A stretch of 11,287 bases of DNA from Candidatus Parvarchaeota archaeon (GCA_027366075.1 DAHXLI010000047.1:1-11287), one strand, 5' to 3'; positions 1-6,797 are shown, numbered from the stretch's first letter. Translations and numbers: made by a program. Notes: generated by a model not told the origin, from the sequence alone.

Positions 1-103
1 CCTTCCTTAACGACTATAAGATTAACTCTTGCTTCCCCAGCGCAGGCCATATTTCAGGTATCAGGACTCCTTCGAGATCCGATGCTAGAATAAAGTTTGC
101 CAT
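1..103 (-). pseudogene. N-terminal fragment of a ThrH-like HAD phosphatase, frame disrupted, running off the left edge
   Basis: Reading leftward from the ATG at 103-101, the protein begins MANFILASDLEGVLIPEIW. This matches the N-terminus of the ThrH family (phosphoserine phosphatase/homoserine phosphotransferase, HAD superfamily): D9 is the expected nucleophile of motif I (DLEGVL, where most HADs have DxDG), followed by the ThrH-typical PEIW. The frame then stops at TAG (16-14) after 29 codons. A frame one base away stays open to the window edge and reads AGEARVNLIVVKEG, which resembles the expected continuation. So one base seems to be missing near 38-46, through either a sequencing error or genuine decay. 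The gene diverges from the RAM-domain gene and shares its TATA region. The family call rests on about 20 residues. Confidence 0.5.
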
Positions 104-131
104 GTTACAGATACAGATTAAATCCAAACAA

Positions 132-144
132 ACTTTATATATTT
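132..144. promoter_or_regulatory. TATA box shared by two divergent genes
   Basis: An AT block reads TTTATATA on the plus strand (134-141) and TATATAAAG on the minus strand. Its centre is about 25 bp before the plus-strand ATG at 163, which predicts a leaderless transcript. It is about 34 bp before the minus-strand ATG at 103, which predicts a leader of roughly 8 nt for the ThrH-like gene. Confidence 0.6.
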
Positions 145-162
145 GCCGTTATACTAATTCTT

Positions 163-411
163 ATGGCTCAGATGGGTGCGTTGATTTTCGTAAGCGTTCT
201 GGAAGGTGTTTCTCCTCTTGAAATAGCAAGAACGATAGCAAGCAAATCTGGCGTAGAAGAAGTTCTATTGATAAGCGGCGAGTGGGATATGGTCGTAAAG
301 TTTGAGTATGATAAGATGGATAGCCTATCCGACTTTGTGGTTTCTCAGCTAAGGAAAGTAAACGGTGTAGGCAAGACTGATACTACAATAATTTTGGATG
401 AAGTGAAATAA
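163..411 (+). CDS. Stand-alone Lrp/AsnC ligand-binding (RAM) domain protein
   Basis: An 82-residue protein made of only the C-terminal ligand-binding and oligomerisation domain of Lrp/AsnC (feast/famine) regulators, with no helix-turn-helix. The beta-alpha-beta-beta-alpha-beta pattern is clear: GALIFVSVLEGV, a helix ending in ASKSGVEEV, LISGEWDMVVKF with the family G-x-x-D turn, then LRKVNGVGKTDTTIIL. Such lone domains usually bind an amino acid or partner a full-length regulator, rather than binding DNA. I chose ATG 163 over an in-frame ATG at 97 for two reasons: the first 22 residues of the longer form do not belong to the fold, and the TATA box at 134-141 lies inside that extension at the right distance from 163. 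radA follows 38 bp downstream with its own promoter. Confidence 0.85.
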   Translation: MAQMGALIFVSVLEGVSPLEIARTIASKSGVEEVLLISGEWDMVVKFEYDKMDSLSDFVVSQLRKVNGVGKTDTTIILDEVK

Positions 412-419
412 TAAATAAA

Positions 420-430
420 GTTTTTAAACG
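420..430 (+). promoter_or_regulatory. radA TATA box
   Basis: GTTTTTAAACG is centred about 25 bp before the radA ATG at 450, so transcription should begin at or next to the start codon. No Shine-Dalgarno sequence precedes the ATG. Confidence 0.5.
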
Positions 431-449
431 AATAATGTAAGATACCCCT

Positions 450-1472
450 ATGGCAAAAAAAGAGACCGAAACGACCGATTCCGAACCCGAGAGAAAATTC
501 AATGAAGATACCGACATAAAAGACCTACCAGGAGTCGGCGCTACCATCGCTTCGAAATTAAGGAACGCCGGATATGAAGATGTCATATCGCTGGCGACCG
601 CGAACCCTATGGATGTGATAGAAATCTGCGAAATCGGGGAACCTACTGCAAAAAAAATAATATCTGCGGCGCAAGAAGCCGCGAATATGAACTTCGTGTC
701 AGGGTTGGAGTTTGAAGAAAGGAGCAAGGCAGTCCAGAGGATATCCACAGGCAGCAATGCCCTCGACATATTATTGGGAGGGGGGGTAGAAAGTCAGGCC
801 ATAACAGAATGCTACGGTGAGTTCGGGTCCGGGAAAAGCCAGATAGCGTTTCAGCTAGCGATAAACGTTCAGTTGCCGAAGGAAAAAGGCGGTTTGGAAG
901 GCCACGTCATATGGGTCGATACAGAAGGAACATTTAGATTTAGCAGGGTAGAACAGCTCGCAAAAGTCAAGGGACTGGATCCAAAGGAAGCCCTCCAAAA
1001 TATAAAAGTCGGAAGGGCCTATTCTTCTGAACACCAGAAAGCGCTTGTAGACAAGATCGCCGGGATGATCAATAGAGATCCGAAAATAAAACTTATAATA
1101 GTCGATAGCATGATGGCTCTATACAGGGCTGAATATGTCGGGAGAGGGACTTTGGCTGACCGACAGCAAAAACTAAACGTCATATTGCATAATTTACAGA
1201 GACTTGCCGACAGATTCAATGTAGCTGTCTATATGACAAACCAGGTCATGGCACGTCCTGATATGATGTTCGGGGACCCGACCGCGCCAGTCGGTGGGCA
1301 CATAATAGGACACGTAGCCACTTACAGGATATATTTAAGAAAAGGCAAGAAAGGGCTTAGAGTGGCAAAACTTGTAGACTCGCCTAGTCTTCCCGAGGGA
1401 GAGGCCACTTTCCAGATAAGCGCCGACGGCATAACAGACGCCGAAGACGAAGACGCTAAGAAAACAAAATGA
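450..1472 (+). CDS. radA: DNA repair and recombination protein RadA
   Basis: Archaeal Rad51/RecA-family recombinase that forms ATP-dependent filaments on single-stranded DNA and carries out strand exchange. Order of parts: an acidic, polar N-terminus (1-22); a helix-hairpin-helix DNA-binding domain with LPGVGATIASKL (26-37) and a second hairpin around 60-72 (CEIGEPTAKKI); a linker with an FxxG oligomerisation motif (FVSG, 82-85); then the ATPase core. Walker A is GEFGSGKS (123-130), Walker B is LIIVDS (215-220), and the L2-region MTNQVMARPD starts at 262. The C-terminus is an acidic/basic tail. At 340 residues it is slightly longer than the roughly 320-325 usual in archaea, mainly through the two charged tails. 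Its stop overlaps the start of the mrp gene (ATGA), indicating coupled translation. Confidence 0.97.
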   Translation: MAKKETETTDSEPERKFNEDTDIKDLPGVGATIASKLRNAGYEDVISLATANPMDVIEICEIGEPTAKKIISAAQEAANMNFVSGLEFEERSKAVQRISTGSNALDILLGGGVESQAITECYGEFGSGKSQIAFQLAINVQLPKEKGGLEGHVIWVDTEGTFRFSRVEQLAKVKGLDPKEALQNIKVGRAYSSEHQKALVDKIAGMINRDPKIKLIIVDSMMALYRAEYVGRGTLADRQQKLNVILHNLQRLADRFNVAVYMTNQVMARPDMMFGDPTAPVGGHIIGHVATYRIYLRKGKKGLRVAKLVDSPSLPEGEATFQISADGITDAEDEDAKKTK

Positions 1473-2515
1473 GTCTCGACAAAAAGGAATCAGATAAAAT
1501 ATATTCTCTTCTAGACCGAGTGAAAGACCCGGAGATAGGGGTAAGCATAATAAAGCTTAAGATGGTCAGCGCCGTCGAAATGGACGGCAAAGTCCTAAGA
1601 ATAAAGATAAAACTTACCGTGCCAGGTTGCCCGCTCTCCGCTACGATAGAAAAAGACGTGAAGGAGATTCTAAGGCTAGAAGGATATGATAATGTAGAAT
1701 TGGAATTTGGATACATGACTAAAGAGGAGCTAGACACCGTTAAAAAATCTATACAAGGAAATAATCAGAAACTGCCCCCTCCAATAGAAAGATACGACAA
1801 GAAACAGATAAAAAATATAATCGCGGTATATTCCGCCAAAGGCGGTGTCGGCAAAAGTAGCGTCGTCGCGATGCTTGCAGTAGCAGCTACAAAATTGGGC
1901 TACAAGACCGGCATACTAGACTGCGATATATCGGGGCCTTCAATACAAACGATATTCCATGAAAAATACCGCGCTATACTGGATAAAAATGATAAGCTTG
2001 CTCCTCTGCTACATAATAAAATAAAAATGATCTCTGTAGAGATGCTTACGGACGCAGAAGCCCTGATATGGAGGGGGCCGCTCGTATCTAGCGCGATAAA
2101 GCAGATGTACAGCGATACGGACTGGGGAGATCTGGACATACTATTCCTAGACCTGCCGCCCGGCACAAGCGATGGGCCGCTGACGGTTTTCCAGGCGATA
2201 CCTGTAGATAAGATACTACTTGTTACGACACCGCAGAATCTTTCTCAGGTGGTCGGGAGAAAGACGGTACTGATGTCCGAAATATTAAAAGTCCCGATAC
2301 TAGGCATAATAGAGAACATGAGCTATATGAGATGCGAGCATTGTGGCGAAAAGACGAACATGCCAGGCGCAAGCGAAAAACCGCTGAAAAAATTCCCGAT
2401 ACTTTCAAAGCTGGAATTCAAAAAAGAGATAAGTATTGACTTAGAGCAGGGCATAGACCCAGACACGTTTAATGAACTAAACGGCGCGATAAACGCCGCG
2501 GTCTACAAAGACTAG
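1469..2515 (+). CDS. mrp: Mrp/ApbC/NBP35-family Fe-S cluster carrier ATPase with N-terminal MIP18 domain
   Basis: A P-loop ATPase that carries and transfers iron-sulfur clusters to target proteins in the cytoplasm. Residues 1-90 are a MIP18 (DUF59) domain with DPEIG (20-24) and the conserved cysteine in TVPGCPLS (C54). The KMV after DPEIGVSIIKL departs from the usual LGL(I/V). Residues 115-348 are the Mrp core: deviant Walker A KGGVGKS (124-130), DCDISGPS (151-158), the family signature LDLPPGTSD (228-236), and a CxxC pair (C289, C292) that holds a bridging cluster between two subunits. Length and domain order are normal for this fused form. It overlaps radA by 4 bp and probably has no promoter of its own. 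Together with sufS and the scaffold gene on the other strand it completes a small Fe-S set. Confidence 0.93.
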   Translation: MSLDKKESDKIYSLLDRVKDPEIGVSIIKLKMVSAVEMDGKVLRIKIKLTVPGCPLSATIEKDVKEILRLEGYDNVELEFGYMTKEELDTVKKSIQGNNQKLPPPIERYDKKQIKNIIAVYSAKGGVGKSSVVAMLAVAATKLGYKTGILDCDISGPSIQTIFHEKYRAILDKNDKLAPLLHNKIKMISVEMLTDAEALIWRGPLVSSAIKQMYSDTDWGDLDILFLDLPPGTSDGPLTVFQAIPVDKILLVTTPQNLSQVVGRKTVLMSEILKVPILGIIENMSYMRCEHCGEKTNMPGASEKPLKKFPILSKLEFKKEISIDLEQGIDPDTFNELNGAINAAVYKD

Positions 2516-2543
2516 GCGTTGAATATAAGCGTTTTCGTAGAGA

Positions 2544-2553
2544 TTTTTATTTA
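2544..2553. terminator. T-rich convergent end
   Basis: A T-run (TTTTTATTTA) about 30 bp after the mrp stop matches the oligo-T signals at which archaeal polymerase terminates. It overlaps the stop codon of the convergent pilin-like gene. There is no clear hairpin. Confidence 0.3.
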
Positions 2554-2903
2554 CTGCAAGTCACACTACCGATATCATTATAAAACGTGCCGTTATACGC
2601 CTGGTAGCTACACGTTGCGATAGTCTTTCCTCCGTAGGTAGAGTAACAATGATAAACGGTTCCCTGATATGTGATGGTGTCCGCACAAAATTCGGTATTC
2701 GCCGGGTTGTTGTTGGCGGAGGTTTGCGGCTGGCCACAGGCAGTAGAGCAGTCGAAAGTAAAGGTCGTCATGTTGCCCGGAGACGACGTCGGCACTGGTG
2801 TCCTAGCAATAGGCAGGACTATAAAAATGAGTGCAAGAACCAGTATTACTAGTACCAATACTATAAGGACTATAGTGTTTATCGGAAGTTCTTGTCCTTT
2901 CAT
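2547..2903 (-). CDS. Small pilin-like membrane-anchored surface protein with six cysteines
   Basis: A 118-residue protein beginning MKGQELPINTIVLIV. This resembles archaeal class III (prepilin-type) leaders, in which a short basic stretch ending in G is cut by a FlaK/PibD-type peptidase just before a long hydrophobic helix (here about residues 9-32). The remaining ~85 residues are predicted to lie outside the cell. They contain six cysteines (52, 56, 73, 86, 98, 116), enough for three disulfides, two N-glycosylation sequons (N44-M-T, N104-G-T), and many Thr, Ser, Asn and Tyr. The usual glutamate at position +5 is not obvious; a Glu sits at +2. It may be a minor pilin or a helix-anchored protein that is never cleaved. 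I do not recognise the ectodomain. It has its own leaderless promoter, shared with the divergent neighbour. Confidence 0.75.
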   Translation of the reverse strand: MKGQELPINTIVLIVLVLVILVLALIFIVLPIARTPVPTSSPGNMTTFTFDCSTACGQPQTSANNNPANTEFCADTITYQGTVYHCYSTYGGKTIATCSYQAYNGTFYNDIGSVTCSK

Positions 2904-2921
2904 TTAAAATGTTGTTCCTAA

Positions 2922-2933
2922 AACTTTAAATAA
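2922..2933. promoter_or_regulatory. Single TATA element driving two divergent leaderless genes
   Basis: CTTTAAATA on the plus strand and TTTATTTAAAG on the minus strand are the same base pairs. The centre near 2928 is 26 bp from the plus ATG (2954) and 25 bp from the minus ATG (2903). This is nearly perfect symmetry, with only 50 bp between the two start codons. Confidence 0.6.
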
Positions 2934-2953
2934 ACTCTTTTGTATAAGCTGTC

Positions 2954-3592
2954 ATGGCCCAAGATAACCTAGATGGTAAATTGGCTGCGCAAGATTCTGT
3001 AAAACGTTCGTACATAGAGAGGGAACTTCAGGACGAAGAAAGCCGCAAAAGATTCTTCGAAGAATGGGCGGTTCAAGAGCTTGAAAAGACAAAAAGCGAG
3101 AAGCGCAAGAAAGCTGCTTATCAAAATATGCATAGCTTTTCAGAGGGCGTTTGGCGGGTCGTTACCGCAAATGGCTATCTCGCATGCAGAAAAAACTGGT
3201 CTGGCACTAATAGTTACGATGAAGTAACTGACCCCCACTCACTTATAGAAGAAGGCTTAGCATTTTCACGTAATCCAAAACCAGAATATTACAAACTTAA
3301 TGCATACGTTGTGGAATCCCATCATAAAAAGAAAAGGTTCTGGCGCGCGTTCCAAAAAAGCGACGACACTTCAGTATGTATAGGTAGAATAGGCTTGTAT
3401 TTTGACCTCGATGGAAATCCGTTTAAAGACACAAAACAAGAGATGGTAATATACGGAGACAAAAACGTTGATAAATTCCTGGAGCTAGAAAAAATGCTTC
3501 TTGGGATTTCTATCGGCAAAGAAATAAAAACTTTTGAGAAAGACGTGTACTACAAAGACGAACAGAAAGCTAAAATAACGAGTTTTCATTAG
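2954..3592 (+). CDS. Hypothetical protein with charged N-terminal helix
   Basis: I do not recognise this 212-residue protein. Residues 1-55 are almost entirely charged or helix-forming and rich in Glu, Lys and Arg, likely one or two long helices or a coiled coil. Residues 60-185 look globular with mixed alpha/beta character and conspicuous aromatics (W67, W82, Y112-Y113, W130, F133). A basic patch HHKKKR lies at 123-128. The only cysteines are C78 and C142. No signal peptide or membrane segment is present, so it is probably cytosolic. The lysine-rich basic patch could contact nucleic acid, but nothing more specific can be argued. The ATG at 2954 is supported by the TATA element 26 bp upstream, and a palindrome plus T-run follows the stop. 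Confidence 0.75.
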   Translation: MAQDNLDGKLAAQDSVKRSYIERELQDEESRKRFFEEWAVQELEKTKSEKRKKAAYQNMHSFSEGVWRVVTANGYLACRKNWSGTNSYDEVTDPHSLIEEGLAFSRNPKPEYYKLNAYVVESHHKKKRFWRAFQKSDDTSVCIGRIGLYFDLDGNPFKDTKQEMVIYGDKNVDKFLELEKMLLGISIGKEIKTFEKDVYYKDEQKAKITSFH

Positions 3593-3600
3593 TTTGCGGG

Positions 3601-3620
3601 ATAATTAATTATTCTTTTTA
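3601..3620 (+). terminator. AT palindrome followed by a T-run
   Basis: ATAATTAATTAT is a perfect 12-bp palindrome, followed directly by TCTTTTTA, 8 bp after the stop of the hypothetical gene. The T-run is the likelier working part in archaea. Confidence 0.35.
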
Positions 3621-3692
3621 CGGACTTTCTTATCACGTAAAGCCTTATCATGGCGTTGTCATTTTTCCGGGTTTTACTAAAAAAGTGTTTAA

Positions 3693-3911
3693 TTATAGCT
3701 TGTCATGGACATTTTTCCTTAGACCGACCCGTTCTATAGCGATTATCTTAGTCTTAATATCAATCATCATTAGTACTCTATAACCACCGATTCTTAAGCT
3801 GTATAGCGGAGAGCCCACCAAGTGCTTAGAGAATGAAAACGGGTCGATAACCGCCTCCTCTAATTTATAGTCTCTATTTTTGGTGATTACCGCGCAGTTG
3901 ATCTCATTCAC
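3693..3911 (-). CDS. RelE/ParE-superfamily toxin-like protein, short at the N-terminus
   Basis: A 72-residue protein whose second half is a good RelE-type mRNA interferase core: PLYSLRIGGYRVLMMID, then IIAIERVGLRKNVHD. This matches the family pattern of L-x-R-x-G-x-Y-R-V followed by a strand and V-G-x-R-x-x-V-Y. R40, R45, R61 and R65 lie where RelE toxins carry RNA-contacting or catalytic arginines; the usual final Tyr is H69. The family is normally about 85-95 residues, so the first strand and part of the first helix are missing. No upstream start is possible because a TGA closes the frame; the only start is a GTG. That GTG lies inside the end of the scaffold gene (8-bp overlap). No antitoxin gene is next to it. 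It could be a degraded toxin or a domesticated regulator. Confidence 0.7.
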   Translation of the reverse strand: MNEINCAVITKNRDYKLEEAVIDPFSFSKHLVGSPLYSLRIGGYRVLMMIDIKTKIIAIERVGLRKNVHDKL

Positions 3912-4281
3912 TTGAATCGTTTCTCAACGCCTTCTTTATCGTATCCAGACCTATAGTAGCGCATTTTATCCTTGATAAGCTAATCTCATCTACACCGACT
4001 ATTTTTTTGACTTCTCCCAAGCCCATCTTTTGGATTTCCTTCGGCGTCTTTCCTATGATGTCGCCACAGGTCTTCGAAATTGAAATCGTGGATATTATAC
4101 AACCGTTACCTTCGAATGTCGCATCCTTTATCTTCCCATTTTCGAGTTTTAAGTATACCGTAAAGACATCACCACAGGAAGACGAGTATTCTTCCGTTTT
4201 AAAGTCGAAATCCTTAAGCTTGCCTTTGTGGTCCGGATTTTTATACAAGTCTACAAACTCATAGTATTTTTCTTCATCCAT
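3904..4281 (-). CDS. iscU: Iron-sulfur cluster assembly scaffold protein, IscU/SufU family
   Basis: A scaffold on which a [2Fe-2S] cluster is built from sulfur supplied by the cysteine desulfurase. Three conserved ligand cysteines are present: C36 in SSCGD (with the conserved D38), C61 in GNGCIIS, and C107 in SRIKCATIG. C72 is extra. The spacing C61-C107 (46) is close to IscU and lacks the ~18-residue insertion of bacterial SufU. However, K106 precedes the third cysteine where IscU has histidine, and the SRIKCAT context is SufU-like, so it mixes features of both. The length (125) is normal. The gene overlaps sufS by 8 bp. A GGAG in the minus strand lies about 13 nt before the ATG, rather far to be a good ribosome site, so translation is probably coupled to sufS. 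Confidence 0.92.
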   Translation of the reverse strand: MDEEKYYEFVDLYKNPDHKGKLKDFDFKTEEYSSSCGDVFTVYLKLENGKIKDATFEGNGCIISTISISKTCGDIIGKTPKEIQKMGLGEVKKIVGVDEISLSRIKCATIGLDTIKKALRNDSSE

Positions 4282-5485
4282 ATTCGACTTGTATCTCCTT
4301 GAGTCCGTTTACGAATGAGTCCATCTCTTCTTTTGTATTATAGAAATACATGCTTGCTCTAGCGGCGCCTTCTAGATGCAACTTATCTTCTATAAATGGC
4401 TGAGCACAGTGGAAACCAGATCTTATCGCTATACCTTTCTTGTCAAGGAGATATGCAATATCGTGCGGATGCAATGTTTTCGAGTTAAAGGCGAATATCG
4501 CCCCATTCTTTTTACTTCTGCCGCTGTATACATCGATGCCGTTGATCGTTTTCGATGCCTGATAAAGGTGTGCCATTAGTCCTTTCTCATAGCTTTCTAT
4601 GTTGTTTAAACCGATGTTATTCAGATAATCAATAGCAAGACCAAGGCCATACGCTCCTTCAACGTTTTGAGTCCCCGCTTCAAAGAAGCTCGGCATATCC
4701 GCGTATTCGACCTTATTTATTTTTACGCTCTTTATCATTTCCCCGCCGGTCATGAAGGTCCTTAGTTTTGGTGCGACGTTCTTGTTTATGTACAATACGC
4801 CGATGCCTAGCGGCCCAAGCATCTTATGGCCAGAGAAGGCTAGAAAATCCGCTCCCATGTCTTTAACATCTATCTTTATGTGCGGCGCAGATTGTGCCGC
4901 GTCTACAAGACACAAAGTATCTGAACTGTGCGCTAAGCTGCATATTTTTTTAACGTCGTTTACCGTCCCAGTGACATTAGACTCGTGGGCGACTGTTACT
5001 AATTTGGTTTCGGCCGGCATCTCTTTGTAATAGTCTATATCCAAGTCGAAATTTTCGTCTATGTCTACGAAGTCTACGTTCAATCCGTTTTCTTTTAGCT
5101 TAAGCCATGGCAGGATGTTTGAATGATGTTCTAAATAGGTAGTCGCTACTCTTTCCCCGTGCTTAAAAGGCAATGCGAACGAAACGAGATTTATAGCTTC
5201 TGTCGTATTCTTGACGAAAACTATCTCCTCCGGCGAGGCATTTATAAATTTAGCAGCCTTTTCTCTCGCTTCAACATACGCCTCTGTCGCCTTTTCGGCT
5301 AGGTGATGTATGCTTCTCATAGGATTCGCATTTATGTTTTCATAAAAATATTTTATTCCGTCTATCACCTGCCTAGGTTTTTGGGATGTGGCGCCGTTGT
5401 CTAAGAACACAAGCGGATAACCATTTACTTTCGATTTTAGAATTGGAAAATCTTCTCTTATCCTCTGCACATCAAAACTGACCAT
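4274..5485 (-). CDS. sufS: Cysteine desulfurase, SufS/CsdA type
   Basis: A PLP-dependent class V aminotransferase-fold enzyme that takes sulfur from L-cysteine as a persulfide, releasing alanine, and passes it to the scaffold. Key residues: N-terminal FLDNGATSQKP (28-37), ATTYLEHHSN (114-123) with the cofactor-stacking His, VDAAQSAPH (194-202) with D195 for the pyridine nitrogen, FSGHKMLGP (217-225) with Schiff-base lysine K221, GTQNVEGAYG (271-280), and the active-site loop RSGFHCAQP with C360. The short loop and its sequence are group II (SufS) rather than IscS. The length (403) is normal. It is the first gene of a sufS-iscU-relE-like operon with its own TATA box 27 bp upstream of the ATG. 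Confidence 0.95.
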   Translation of the reverse strand: MVSFDVQRIREDFPILKSKVNGYPLVFLDNGATSQKPRQVIDGIKYFYENINANPMRSIHHLAEKATEAYVEAREKAAKFINASPEEIVFVKNTTEAINLVSFALPFKHGERVATTYLEHHSNILPWLKLKENGLNVDFVDIDENFDLDIDYYKEMPAETKLVTVAHESNVTGTVNDVKKICSLAHSSDTLCLVDAAQSAPHIKIDVKDMGADFLAFSGHKMLGPLGIGVLYINKNVAPKLRTFMTGGEMIKSVKINKVEYADMPSFFEAGTQNVEGAYGLGLAIDYLNNIGLNNIESYEKGLMAHLYQASKTINGIDVYSGRSKKNGAIFAFNSKTLHPHDIAYLLDKKGIAIRSGFHCAQPFIEDKLHLEGAARASMYFYNTKEEMDSFVNGLKEIQVEYG

Positions 5486-5506
5486 AGAATAATTTAATTA
5501 TGCCGG

Positions 5507-5517
5507 CTTAATAAATA
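5507..5517 (-). promoter_or_regulatory. sufS TATA box
   Basis: TATTTATTAAG on the minus strand is centred about 27 bp before the sufS ATG, predicting a leaderless mRNA for the sufS-iscU-relE-like operon. Confidence 0.5.
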
Positions 5518-5579
5518 CGCAGCGATTTCTGCCCACAGAATAATTTTACAGTATCTGTTATAAGATTACCTGACAAAAC

Positions 5580-6797
5580 CTATTTAGGCTTTACAAAAAC
5601 CGAGTAGACTTTATCGGGATTAAAGTATTTTGCGGTGGTTTTTCTTAGCTGAGTAAGATTTAATTTCCTAGTTGCATCACTAAGCATATACGCGCCGTCG
5701 CTTATCACAGCTCTTTCGTAAGCTATTTTGGAAGCTGTCGCTCCAGTATCGTCCAGATAACCTTCCTCTTCTATCATGCCGTTTCTCTTTGCCCTGGTTA
5801 GGTCTGCTTGGCTTATCTCGCCATCTCTCATTTTTTGTAGTTCCTCTAGTATAACTTTGTGGGCTTCTTCCATCTTTTCCCGCTTTGTCCCGCCGCCCAT
5901 GGCGATAAAACCGAAACCGTTATTTTCTACGTTCTCTGCCTGGACCCCGTATACAAGTCCTCTTCTCTCTCTTACTTCGTCGTACAGCCTTTCATTAAGT
6001 ATCCTAACGGCACAATTCAGTGCTGGCAATTCGTATACCCTGTTGTTATCAAAGAGACCTCTTGTCCTGATACCTAAAGCGAATTTAGTCTGGGTAATGC
6101 CGTCTCTATCTAAGGATATAGATTTTACTGGCAGTATCGGTATCGCCTTTGCTACTTTCCTTGGAGAGTAAGTCGGATTGACGTATTCGAACGCTTCTGC
6201 CGCAGCATTAAGCGCCGGTTCAAAGCTCGTAGCTCCGTATATCGAAAGTACCATCTTATCCGCAGTGTAATTAGCTAAAAGCGATTTTTTCAGATCGTCG
6301 ACTGATATCCTCTTCAAAGTGTCGTTTGTCCCTCCAGTTGGCATACTAGAGCGACTATCGCCAAACATAATTTTTTGAAGAGTATTAAATCCAAAGTAGT
6401 CAGCATCGTCTTCCATCTGCGCATTCTCTTCTATCATGCGCATTTTCTCAGGTTTCATGGCTAGATTTGTTATAATGTAACTTGATGCTACAGTTGCCAT
6501 GAGATTGCAACTTTCACGTACTTTTCCTTTTGGCGCTTTAAACGCATGTACGGTAGCATTATAATCTGTGAACGGTCTGCGTTCTATCCCGTTTTCTGCT
6601 ATCGCGTCTTCTAAACCTTTATCAGCCCTATACACTGTTCTCTGTAGAAGCTTTGCCATGCCGCTCTTCGTAATCGGATCGTTCATCGCACCGTATTGCA
6701 CGCCGAGAGCTATGCCAATCGAGTGAAGTTTTGGGGCTGATTTTATTATGACTTCTAGACCGCTGCAAAGATGGAACGGCGAATTGAATCTTATCAT
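5580..6797 (-). CDS. M16-family peptidase subunit without the zinc site (substrate-binding partner)
   Basis: A 405-residue protein with two M16 half-domains and no signal peptide, so probably cytosolic. At the place of the HxxEH zinc motif it has K49-L-L-Q52-R53, so it cannot bind the catalytic zinc. Its C-terminal half keeps R276-x6-Y283 (in VRERRGLVY), the R/Y pair that holds the substrate backbone in M16 enzymes such as insulin-degrading enzyme. It therefore looks like the R/Y subunit of a heterodimeric M16B peptidase, as described for paired bacterial M16 subunits and analogous to the two subunits of the mitochondrial processing peptidase. It starts 1 bp after the stop of the zinc-site subunit and has a good Shine-Dalgarno (GGAGG). 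The substrate cannot be told from sequence. Confidence 0.85.
   Translation of the reverse strand: MIRFNSPFHLCSGLEVIIKSAPKLHSIGIALGVQYGAMNDPITKSGMAKLLQRTVYRADKGLEDAIAENGIERRPFTDYNATVHAFKAPKGKVRESCNLMATVASSYIITNLAMKPEKMRMIEENAQMEDDADYFGFNTLQKIMFGDSRSSMPTGGTNDTLKRISVDDLKKSLLANYTADKMVLSIYGATSFEPALNAAAEAFEYVNPTYSPRKVAKAIPILPVKSISLDRDGITQTKFALGIRTRGLFDNNRVYELPALNCAVRILNERLYDEVRERRGLVYGVQAENVENNGFGFIAMGGGTKREKMEEAHKVILEELQKMRDGEISQADLTRAKRNGMIEEEGYLDDTGATASKIAYERAVISDGAYMLSDATRKLNLTQLRKTTAKYFNPDKVYSVFVKPK

Noticed and set aside
60..85. TTCGAGATCC resembling a tRNA T-arm
   Set aside because: No acceptor, D or anticodon stems fit around it, and the stretch is explained by the ThrH-like coding sequence on the other strand.
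97..162. N-terminal extension of the RAM-domain protein from an ATG at 97
   Set aside because: The extra 22 residues do not fit the fold, and the TATA box lies inside them at the correct distance from the ATG at 163.
383..769. Minus-strand open frame antisense to radA, with similar frames antisense to mrp, sufS, both M16 genes and the transporter
   Set aside because: All oppose strongly recognisable genes and give low-complexity Ser/Leu-rich products with no promoter of their own.
2649..2907. Two plus-strand open frames over the pilin-like gene
   Set aside because: They are shadows. The minus-strand frame has a leader, a membrane helix, spaced cysteines and a promoter; the plus-strand products look like no protein.
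3593..3692. A 20-codon minus-strand ORF starting at 3651
   Set aside because: Its TATA spacing is poor, it has no Shine-Dalgarno, and the product is not recognisable.
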